Source: a virus. Taken from it: 64,000 nucleotides of DNA. Under the pieces are notes generated by a model. It saw only the letters and a list, made by a program, of their open reading frames with translations. It was not told the origin of the DNA and did not search any database. A program made the translations under genes and the position numbers. The stretch spans positions 38,160 through 102,159 of IMG/VR virus record IMGVR_UViG_3300042304_001125; one strand, given 5' to 3'. This document shows positions 57,802 to 63,828 of this stretch, piece by piece. Positions within the stretch are counted from its first letter, which is position 1, and each line of letters begins with the position of its first letter.

Positions 57802-58305
57802 CTATTTGAACTTAGGAACGCTTACTTGCTTGTACCCGTACTTCTTTTCAAGTACTAGGTAAAGCTCCTTTACACTATCGCCATCCAGGTTCATAATCTC
57901 TTCTTCTACTTTTTCTCGAGATAAGCCGTAGTTCTTTTTACACTCCTTATATATACCTTCCAACCGCTTGGCTTCTTCTTTAGTATGATCTTCAAGCAGG
58001 CGTTTCCACCGAGCCATATTCAGACTCTGAGATTCATTAAATCCAACGATATCAACTTTATTTATATAGGCATGACGGAGTTTATGCTCTACTAACTCGG
58101 CCTCGTACTTATAATGAGGAAAGTCAAAGTCACCGTTCATAACCTTCTCCTTGAAATGAGCTTGAGGAAACAAAGGCTTCTTCTTAGCTACATAACCTCT
58201 CCACCACATAAAACGATCGTAAGGCTTCTTGTAGCAGTTCTCAGCAAAGTAACTCTCCAACCACTCTACCGAGTGAACGGGCTTAAACGGACATAGATCT
58301 AACAT
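57802..58305 (-). CDS. hypothetical protein, 167 aa, candidate leaderless gene
   Basis: MLDLCPFKPVHSVEWLESYF start, helical and basic with Trp-rich FMWWRGYVAKKKPLFPQAHF. The -7 box (58308-58316) is immediately followed by the ATG, so the transcript probably begins at or near the start codon. No domain recognised. Confidence 0.7.
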   Translation of the reverse strand: MLDLCPFKPVHSVEWLESYFAENCYKKPYDRFMWWRGYVAKKKPLFPQAHFKEKVMNGDFDFPHYKYEAELVEHKLRHAYINKVDIVGFNESQSLNMARWKRLLEDHTKEEAKRLEGIYKECKKNYGLSREKVEEEIMNLDGDSVKELYLVLEKKYGYKQVSVPKFK

Positions 58306-58307
58306 AC

Positions 58308-58340
58308 CTAAAGATAGTAACTTTTATTTAAAAAAGCAAC
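58308..58340 (-). promoter_or_regulatory. promoter, GTTG-N20-TATCTTTAG, abutting a start codon
   Basis: -33 GTTG 58337-58340, -7 58308-58316, ATG at 58303-58305. The GTTG abuts the stop of the T9SS type B protein gene (58341). Confidence 0.75.
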
Positions 58341-59906
58341 TTATCTTAGGACTGTAACTGTAAAGCTGTAAGACTGATCTGGGGTGTCTAATACTCCAAA
58401 ATAAACTCCATCTGCTACATTTCCTCCATCCCAATCATTCTTATAATCTGGATTGGTGTAGACTATCTGCCCCCATCTATTCATAATACTTATACTGGCA
58501 GGACTGTGATTGCTTAGGTTCTTAATTACAAACAGATCGTTTTTGTTATCTCCGTTCGGAGTTACTACGTTCGGGATAAGAATAGGTTGCGTAGGGATAA
58601 CAATAGGTTCTTCTCCGTTCCTAATATCGTCAACTGGACCGATAGGGTCTGGAGGTGGTGGAGGTGGACAAGGTCCTACCTTGATTAGGATTGTATCAAA
58701 CTCGTCCATCTCAATACCGCACTTATTCATTAAAGTATTTCCATCGTTTCCTTTCTTAGAGTAGAGGTAGTACTCTCCTGCGTAACTAAAGGGCATGAGC
58801 ATTACAATACGTACTGAGTCGGTCTCGTAATTGACATCGACATTAGACCAGATTTTTTTGATTGCAACAGGTTGGCTGGTCTGTGTCCGGGTCATTCTAA
58901 AATCAACATCGTTAATTGAATACCCATCTAAGGCAATGTGAAACTTAAGTCCAAAGGCTGTATCCCCGCATGCTACTTCTTTATATTTTAGTCCTGTAAT
59001 TGTATCAACCGGGTATTGAGTAGGGTCGTATTTTACGCCTTGCATCGCTACTGCATTGCAATTATATGCAATTGATATCATCATATCTCTTGAGGCTGAA
59101 CCTACCTTAGTCCATACTCCCCAAAGCGAATCATACCTGTATTCTTCAATCAATACCGACAGTGCATCAACCTCCTGAGTTGTAGGATAGAAAGAGATCT
59201 GCCCGGTCTGAGGATTGATATTGAAGTAGGTTGAGGATACAGGTTGATTCTTATTGAATCCAAAGTCAAACGGAATGTTAGTCTGGTTTGGGTAAGCTCC
59301 TTCCCGGCAATTGATCAGAGAGTATGCCACCGAGTCTCCATCGTACTCGACCGAGCTTTGCTTCCAGTTGAAAGGATTAGCTACACAGAATGCCCGAACA
59401 GGCTCCGATACAAAGATCGGAGATGAGTTCTGTCCATTAAGGTTATTGAGTAGAGCATCAAAGTAGAAGCCGTCGGTTCCAGTTCCATTTGAGTTTGAGA
59501 TATTAGTTACTCCAGGAGGACGGCAGCAATTTGAATACCAGAATACAAAGTCACCGCAGTTGCCCGGCAGTACTACATACCCGGTGTACCGGTAAACTTC
59601 CAGAGTCTTCACACCAGGTCCCGGGTTTACGCAATCAAATAGGGTTGGGGATACAACCCCGCTTCCGGCTGTTAGGTTGACAGTAACGTTGGTGTTAGAA
59701 TAACATCCTGAGGATATTGTTACTGTCTCAGTAGTGGGCATTGCTATACCGGTAACATCTCTATAGACTCTCAGAATGATTTTATAATGACGGGCGATTC
59801 CGGTAGAATCTCCAATGTAGCGGTATTGTATATCACCACCCGCTAAGTGCGATGCTGTTGAGACAAAGCTCATCAACAACGCTAAAACAACGTACAACTT
59901 TTTCAT
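58341..59906 (-). CDS. T9SS type B (gliding_CTERM) sorted protein, 521 aa
   Basis: Signal peptide (MKKLYVVLALLMSFVSTAS). N-terminal HLAGGDIQYRYIGDSTG then YKIILRVYRDVTG and Cys-rich stretches are typical of large gliding-motility-associated surface proteins of Bacteroidota. The C-terminus (about 440-521) has VVTPNGDNKNDLFVIKN, SISIMNRWGQIVYTNPDY and WDGGNVADGVYF, the type B sorting domain. Probably host-derived, exported through T9SS. Start at 59906 rather than a longer frame crossing a terminator. Confidence 0.88.
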   Translation of the reverse strand: MKKLYVVLALLMSFVSTASHLAGGDIQYRYIGDSTGIARHYKIILRVYRDVTGIAMPTTETVTISSGCYSNTNVTVNLTAGSGVVSPTLFDCVNPGPGVKTLEVYRYTGYVVLPGNCGDFVFWYSNCCRPPGVTNISNSNGTGTDGFYFDALLNNLNGQNSSPIFVSEPVRAFCVANPFNWKQSSVEYDGDSVAYSLINCREGAYPNQTNIPFDFGFNKNQPVSSTYFNINPQTGQISFYPTTQEVDALSVLIEEYRYDSLWGVWTKVGSASRDMMISIAYNCNAVAMQGVKYDPTQYPVDTITGLKYKEVACGDTAFGLKFHIALDGYSINDVDFRMTRTQTSQPVAIKKIWSNVDVNYETDSVRIVMLMPFSYAGEYYLYSKKGNDGNTLMNKCGIEMDEFDTILIKVGPCPPPPPPDPIGPVDDIRNGEEPIVIPTQPILIPNVVTPNGDNKNDLFVIKNLSNHSPASISIMNRWGQIVYTNPDYKNDWDGGNVADGVYFGVLDTPDQSYSFTVTVLR

Positions 59907-59910
59907 AGTA

Positions 59911-59943
59911 ATAAATATAAGAAGCCCCTTTCGGGGCTCCAAA
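59911..59943 (-). promoter_or_regulatory. promoter, TTTG-N20-TATATTTAT
   Basis: -33 TTTG 59940-59943, -7 TATATTTAT 59911-59919, with the upstream gene's terminator in the spacer. The segment AATAAATAT here also resembles the late motif. Confidence 0.5.
59921..59940 (-). terminator. intrinsic terminator after the 516 aa gene
   Basis: GGAGCCCC-GAAA-GGGGCTTC stem (seven pairs) with a short U-rich tail; nested between -33 and -7 boxes of the next gene. Confidence 0.65.
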
Positions 59944-59962
59944 CATTTACTCAGAAATTTTA

Positions 59963-61513
59963 CTATTGTTTAATAACTCTTATATTTTTAACTGTATAAA
60001 CTCCCTTAGGAAGGTATCCTAAATCGTTCCAGCCTTTTTCAAGCTTGCCAACTACTCTACCGGTGTTGTCAAAGATCAGAGCTTGCTCTTGAGAGTAGAG
60101 CTGATCAGCAACCGGGTTAGGGTATAGGCTGATTGGTGAGTTAAATTCTGCAACTGAGATAGTATTGCCGATTAGGTTTGTGTCGTTAAAGCTAGCTCCT
60201 GTGTCTAGTCCGCTAGTAGCTGATGGACGATAGTCAGGCTGTAGGTAGCTGTAAGGAGTGGTAAACAATCCAGTAGAAGCTGCTAGAGTATCATTGGAAG
60301 TAAAATACCAAGCACCGGCATTAAAAGAAGGATTAGTTCCTCTGAGGATGAATTTGCCGCTGCAGCCAGCAATCAGATTATTTTGGAATACTAACCTATT
60401 CTGTAGTGCATTTGTTTCTGTAGAAGTTCCGTCAATATGAATACCGTCTTTAAAGTCTGTAAAGACTGAGTTGAAGATTTTCATTTCACTGTTCCGGCGA
60501 AGTCTCAAAGCTCTTCTAAACTTAGGATCGACTGTAGCCTGTAGGTTACCTCTTAGTGGTCCGATAGCAGTTACGTTAGAGAATGTGGCAGCTGTCTTAG
60601 GTCCGTTGTTAGAACCGGCGCCGTCATTATCACATTCAAACCCTTCTGAGGTTGAGCCTGATGACTGGTCAGCAATAAAAGGATCTCTAACAATTAAAGC
60701 AAATTGAACTTTACCTCGGTATCCAAAATCGCAGTCCATGTCATCATCCAGGTTGCGGTACGATACCAAGTGCTTACAATTCACAGTACCACCAAACCAT
60801 TCAAAAGCGTCATCATTAGTAAATGAAACTTGAACATAATCAACTACTGTCTTACTTCCTACTGAACCGAAAGTTAATCCATTAATCTCTTTGTCAGGCA
60901 TGTAAGCATATCCGCCGAACTCGATTCTAACGTATTTTAAAACACCTGAGCTATCCTGGTCGTTATTACCTCCATACTCAGTATTAGCTGAAGTAGGTAA
61001 GCCTTCGATGTTACCGATGCCTGCATTAGATCCTGCTGCTGTGTTGGGTGGGATGTTATTAACAGCCTCTCCTAGAATAACAATTCCTCCCCAGTCACCG
61101 ATTGTTCGTTGGCCAGGAACTGCACTAGAAGTAAATACGATTGGTTGAGTAGCTGTACCTTCAGCATATAATGTTCCCTGCTTAGTTACAATCAGAGCCG
61201 ATCCTGCAGTGTTCTTATCAAAAAGAATTACTGTACCGGGTTGGATAGTAAGCGAGCTCTTCAAGTATACCGGACCTTGAACTAAGTAAACATTGCTGCT
61301 TGTCCAAGTTAGACTACTAAGTAGTTCTCCTGAAACTGTCTGGGTGTGGATCGGGTAGACTGTGTTTTGAGCATCCCAGTTAGTCCATCCGTCAGTCCAT
61401 TGGGTGGTAGGAGCTGGTGCAAAAGCACCTCTATAACTTGTTGGGGTCCAGAAAGAGGTCTGGCCGAATAACGTAACTGCCGAAAGAGCTACAAGGGTAA
61501 ATAAGTGTTTCAT
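59963..61513 (-). CDS. T9SS type A sorted beta-helix protein, 516 aa
   Basis: Signal peptide (MKHLFTLVALSAVTLFGQT). The central part (about 90-400) is a right-handed beta-helix family common in Bacteroidota: RTIGDWGGIVILGEAVN, LKYVRIEFGGYAYMPDKEIN, NDDAFEWFGGTVNCKHLVSY, DDDMDCDFGYRGKVQFALI. The C-terminus has SLYPNPVADQL, ALIFDNTGRVVGKL and LPKGVYTVKN, a T9SS type A sorting domain. In bacteria such proteins often pair with TonB-dependent receptors; none is seen here. Confidence 0.88.
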   Translation of the reverse strand: MKHLFTLVALSAVTLFGQTSFWTPTSYRGAFAPAPTTQWTDGWTNWDAQNTVYPIHTQTVSGELLSSLTWTSSNVYLVQGPVYLKSSLTIQPGTVILFDKNTAGSALIVTKQGTLYAEGTATQPIVFTSSAVPGQRTIGDWGGIVILGEAVNNIPPNTAAGSNAGIGNIEGLPTSANTEYGGNNDQDSSGVLKYVRIEFGGYAYMPDKEINGLTFGSVGSKTVVDYVQVSFTNDDAFEWFGGTVNCKHLVSYRNLDDDMDCDFGYRGKVQFALIVRDPFIADQSSGSTSEGFECDNDGAGSNNGPKTAATFSNVTAIGPLRGNLQATVDPKFRRALRLRRNSEMKIFNSVFTDFKDGIHIDGTSTETNALQNRLVFQNNLIAGCSGKFILRGTNPSFNAGAWYFTSNDTLAASTGLFTTPYSYLQPDYRPSATSGLDTGASFNDTNLIGNTISVAEFNSPISLYPNPVADQLYSQEQALIFDNTGRVVGKLEKGWNDLGYLPKGVYTVKNIRVIKQ

Positions 61514-61602
61514 AAATGTAAACGTAATTGTTTATTAATAACTACGTTTAAGATAGGCTACCGAGTTTAGATCAGTATTAAGCCTTTATTAAGAAACCTA
61601 AG

Positions 61603-61676
61603 TGGGCCTGCCAGGGCTCGAACCTGGGACCTGGGGATTATGAGTCCCTCGCTCTAACCGACTGAGCTACAGGCCC
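61603..61676 (-). tRNA. tRNA-Met or tRNA-Ile2 (anticodon CAT)
   Basis: Acceptor GGGCCTG/CAGGCCC, complete cloverleaf with loop CTCATAA. CAT could be methionine (elongator or initiator) or, if modified, isoleucine; sequence does not decide. Confidence 0.92.
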
Positions 61677-61681
61677 GATGG

Positions 61682-61766
61682 CGGAGGCTCAGGGATTCGA
61701 ACCCCGGGACCTGTTACAGTCAATAGTTTTCAAGACTACCGCAATCGACCACTCTGCCAAACCTCC
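61682..61766 (-). tRNA. tRNA-Ser (anticodon TGA)
   Basis: Class II with long variable arm; anticodon loop CTTGAAA. Acceptor GGAGGTT pairs with AGCCTCC. Confidence 0.92.
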
Positions 61767-61902
61767 ATTGTAAAAGAAACAGGAACAACTTTATCAGGAA
61801 TCTAACAAATGCTTAACACACCAATAAGAGAGCTACTAAGTGTGTACCCTTGCGTCGCTGCTCTCCCAGCTAGTTGTTCTACGCTTCCTCTGTTTCTGTA
61901 GT

Positions 61903-61983
61903 TGGAAGGAACAGATTCGAACTGCTGTACCCGTAAGGGAGCAGATTTACAGTCTGCCGGTTTTAACCACTCACCCACCTTCC
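61903..61983 (-). tRNA. tRNA-Tyr (anticodon GTA)
   Basis: Class II bacterial Tyr; anticodon loop CTGTAAA, long variable arm CTCCCTTACGGGTACA. Confidence 0.92.
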
Positions 61984-61989
61984 AGTATG

Positions 61990-62112
61990 TAGTCAGGGCT
62001 GGATTTGAACCAGCAATACTCAGTTATTAAAACTGCTGCACTGTATAATCAAATTAGTAAGTATTTCACGCAGTAACCTAATTTGATGCGTCTACTATTC
62101 CGCCACCTGACT
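61990..62112 (-). tRNA. aberrant 123-nt class-II tRNA-like gene (Leu-type D arm)
   Basis: Acceptor AGTCAGG/CCTGACT, a Leu-type D arm (GGCGGAATAGTAGACGC) and a normal T arm (GCTGG-TTCAAAT-CCAGC) are intact. Where the anticodon arm should be lies TCAAATTAG...CTAATTTGA with about 20 bases between, plus a second stem (CAGTT/AACTG) with TAA in its loop. It is about 38 nt too long. It may contain an intron, a duplication, or be degenerate. The anticodon cannot be read with confidence. Confidence 0.6.
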
Positions 62113-62203
62113 ATGTTGAGGGTAAGCATTTGCAACTACCTACCCTCGTAAAAGACTCGCCCGGGTGCGCTGATCTGACGAGAAGCGTGGCGAGTACTGT
62201 TAG
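62113..62203 (-). other. structured spacer between tRNAs
   Basis: Two possible stems on the minus strand: ACTCGCC...GGGCGAGT and GAGGGTA...TACCCTC. Function unknown; possibly a small RNA or processing element. Confidence 0.35.
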
Positions 62204-62276
62204 AGCCTCCTGTCGGACTCGAACCAACGACCTACTGATTACAAATCAGTGGCTCTACCAACTGAGCTAAGGAGGC
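62204..62276 (-). tRNA. tRNA-Thr (anticodon TGT)
   Basis: Complete cloverleaf; loop TTTGTAA; acceptor GCCTCCT/AGGAGGC. Confidence 0.93.
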
Positions 62277-62347
62277 TTACAGGGAGGTTTATTCTAAGAC
62301 GCTATCGGTTCACGTACTCCCCCTTTTAATCTTTTCCCCGAAGTCAA

Positions 62348-62373
62348 CCTGTTCGAGTGCAACAGGATTTTTT
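62348..62373 (+). terminator. plus-strand intrinsic terminator
   Basis: CCTGTT...AACAGG hairpin (62348-62366) followed by TTTTTT on the plus strand. No plus-strand gene lies upstream, so its use is unclear; it could block antisense transcription into the lipoprotein gene. Confidence 0.45.
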
Positions 62374-62387
62374 GGCTAGACTCAGTA

Positions 62388-62552
62388 TTATTCGGCTGCT
62401 GCCTCTTCGCCTTCTGCTGCTACTTCTTCAGTAACTGTGGTGTCGATAGCAGTAGAATCAACTACTACTTCCTCTACTACAGCTTCTTCAGTAGCATTGT
62501 TGCAAGCTGCTACCAAAGTAGCAAAGGCAATCATTGCAAGAATCTTCTTCAT
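62388..62552 (-). CDS. small lipoprotein, 54 aa
   Basis: Signal peptide with lipobox (MKKILAMIAFATLVAAC, Cys17), followed by an acidic Glu/Val/Thr tail (NNATEEAVVEEVV). The acidic residues after Cys resemble surface-export signals of Bacteroidota lipoproteins. Lies inside the tRNA array with its own promoter. Function unknown. Confidence 0.75.
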   Translation of the reverse strand: MKKILAMIAFATLVAACNNATEEAVVEEVVVDSTAIDTTVTEEVAAEGEEAAAE

Positions 62553-62604
62553 ATTAGAAAATTTAAATTAAACAATTAGTGTACACGCCTGGGATCGTTA
62601 TAGG

Positions 62605-62637
62605 ATAAATATACGAACTTACTTCGTATTTTCCAAC
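62605..62637 (-). promoter_or_regulatory. promoter, GTTG-N20-TATATTTAT
   Basis: -33 GTTG 62634-62637, -7 TATATTTAT 62605-62613; serves the lipoprotein gene about 50 bp downstream. Confidence 0.65.
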
Positions 62638-62810
62638 TCTTTTAGAAGGTCAATTACTTCACGTCGATGCATGAATGAAGTGTGCATCCACATTCCACCC
62701 ACAATAGTCCAAATTGCAGTTCCGTAATCATTACGGGCAATTGCAAGAATAATCCCGAGGGTAAACAGGACGTACATAACCCCATAGAGAAGTTTCTCTG
62801 CTTTTGACAT
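62619..62810 (-). CDS. small membrane protein, 63 aa
   Basis: Two hydrophobic segments (VMYVLFTLGIILAIARN and YGTAIWTIVGGMWMHTSFMH) with short charged ends. Lies between the lipoprotein gene and tRNA-Pro. Function unknown. Confidence 0.65.
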   Translation of the reverse strand: MSKAEKLLYGVMYVLFTLGIILAIARNDYGTAIWTIVGGMWMHTSFMHRREVIDLLKELENTK

Positions 62811-62832
62811 AGTTTAGATATTTAAAAGTTAG

Positions 62833-62905
62833 TAGGGAAGACAGGACTCGAACCTGCGACCCGCTGGTCCCAAACCAGCTGCGCTACCACCTGCGCTACT
62901 CCCCT
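62833..62905 (-). tRNA. tRNA-Pro (anticodon TGG)
   Basis: Complete cloverleaf; anticodon loop TTTGGGA; acceptor AGGGGAG/CTTCCCT. Confidence 0.92.
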
Positions 62906-62999
62906 AACTCGGTTGTTGTAGGACAACCGCAACCTGCCACTGTAGCTCCACTTTGTTTTTCCCTAGGAACAAAGAAACCTCGAACACTTGACTGCGTAG
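62906..62999 (-). other. spacer with two hairpins between tRNAs
   Basis: Contains GGTTGT...ACAACC (62911-62929) and CTTTGTT...AACAAAG (near 62952-62974). No ORF or promoter seen. Confidence 0.35.
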
Positions 63000-63073
63000 T
63001 GATCCGATCAGGATTCGAACCTGAGACCGTCGCATTAGAAGTGCGATGCTCTATCCAGCTGAGCTACCGGACC
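63000..63073 (-). tRNA. tRNA-Arg (anticodon TCT)
   Basis: Complete cloverleaf; loop TTCTAAT; acceptor GGTCCGG/TCGGATC. Confidence 0.93.
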
Positions 63074-63082
63074 ATATTATGG

Positions 63083-63162
63083 TACCGAGGGCGGGACTCG
63101 AACCCGCACGCGTAAAGCACTGGTTCCTAAGACCAGCGTGTCTACCATTCCACCACCTCGGC
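63083..63162 (-). tRNA. tRNA-Leu (anticodon TAG), CCA encoded
   Basis: Class II with long variable arm; loop CTTAGGA; acceptor GCCGAGG/CCTCGGT, followed by CCA at 63080-63082. Confidence 0.92.
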
Positions 63163-63206
63163 ATTCTATACCGCCAACAAGTCAAAGAACCTCTTTGTTC
63201 TATAGA

Positions 63207-63239
63207 TTAAAGATACGAATTTTTTTTCTTACCTCCAAC
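63207..63239 (-). promoter_or_regulatory. promoter, GTTG-N20-TATCTTTAA, for tRNA genes
   Basis: -33 GTTG 63236-63239, -7 TATCTTTAA 63207-63215, 45 bp before tRNA-Leu(TAG). Links the tRNA array to the same promoter class as the small-gene island. Confidence 0.7.
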
Positions 63240-63249
63240 CCTTCTTCTG

Positions 63250-63334
63250 TACACCAGGCCGGACTCGAACCGGCACGGGCATTCCTGCCCAAGGGATTTT
63301 AAGTCCCTCATGTCTACCATTTCATCACTGGTGC
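63250..63334 (-). tRNA. tRNA-Leu (anticodon TAA)
   Basis: Class II; loop CTTAAAA; acceptor GCACCAG/CTGGTGT. Confidence 0.92.
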
Positions 63335-63344
63335 GTTCCTGCTC

Positions 63345-63518
63345 CTAGACCATATCACAGTCAAAGGCTGCGCCCTGTATGGCATCCCACAGCTCGTACT
63401 CAGGAGCTTCCACAAAAATTTCATTTAATTTGTCTAGAAATTCAATCTCCAGATTCAGACTTTCAGCCTGTGCCATGTACAGACTAAACAAATAACGACA
63501 AGCATCACTATCATTCAT
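63345..63518 (-). CDS. hypothetical acidic protein, 57 aa
   Basis: MNDSDACRYLFSLYMAQAES start, helical, two Cys. Own promoter and GGTTATG leader, so a cassette of the same kind as in the 17-28 kb island. Lies 11 bp before tRNA-Leu(TAA). Confidence 0.65.
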   Translation of the reverse strand: MNDSDACRYLFSLYMAQAESLNLEIEFLDKLNEIFVEAPEYELWDAIQGAAFDCDMV

Positions 63519-63535
63519 AACCTTTTTTCTTATAC

Positions 63536-63568
63536 CTAAATATACGAACGATCTTTCGATCTAGCAAC
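63536..63568 (-). promoter_or_regulatory. promoter, GTTG-N20-TATATTTAG
   Basis: -33 GTTG 63565-63568 overlaps the TAG of the 28 aa ORF; -7 63536-63544; serves the 57 aa gene. Confidence 0.8.
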
Positions 63569-63654
63569 TATTCCTCTTCTTCTTCTCGGTAGATTGTATG
63601 CCCGTGGATAGAAGCGTCGGGTGACCAATTATCATATTCATCATTCCAACTCAT
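63568..63654 (-). CDS. possible small acidic peptide, 28 aa
   Basis: MSWNDEYDNWSPDASIHGHT start, ends EEEEE. Overlaps the 45 aa gene by 14 bp and its stop is part of the next promoter. Marginal but typical of this island. Confidence 0.4.
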   Translation of the reverse strand: MSWNDEYDNWSPDASIHGHTIYREEEEE

Positions 63655-63778
63655 AGCGCATCCAACTTTTATCGCGCCTATAGCTTGTCTTTGCCGCCCC
63701 GTGATCCCGTTGAATCATCTTCCGGCGAATAAGCTGTGCTAGAGCTCTCTCCTGCTGTGTCTCTCTTTGGCGCTTCAT
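63641..63778 (-). CDS. hypothetical basic protein, 45 aa
   Basis: MKRQRETQQERALAQLIRRK start, strongly basic helix, possible nucleic-acid binder. No promoter match directly upstream. Function unknown. Confidence 0.5.
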   Translation of the reverse strand: MKRQRETQQERALAQLIRRKMIQRDHGAAKTSYRRDKSWMRYELE

Positions 63779-63828
63779 AATTATCCCAATACAGAAATCT
63801 AAAATCATTCATCTGGTTAATTATTCTT

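Noticed and set aside
61514-61602. Promoter upstream of the 516 aa T9SS protein
   Set aside because: TATCTTAAA occurs near 61547, but no GTTG lies 20 bp upstream; no support beyond a weak -7 resemblance.
61767-61902. Possible extra tRNA between tRNA-Ser and tRNA-Tyr
   Set aside because: A D-arm-like CTGGGAGAGCA exists but no matching acceptor or T arm was found.
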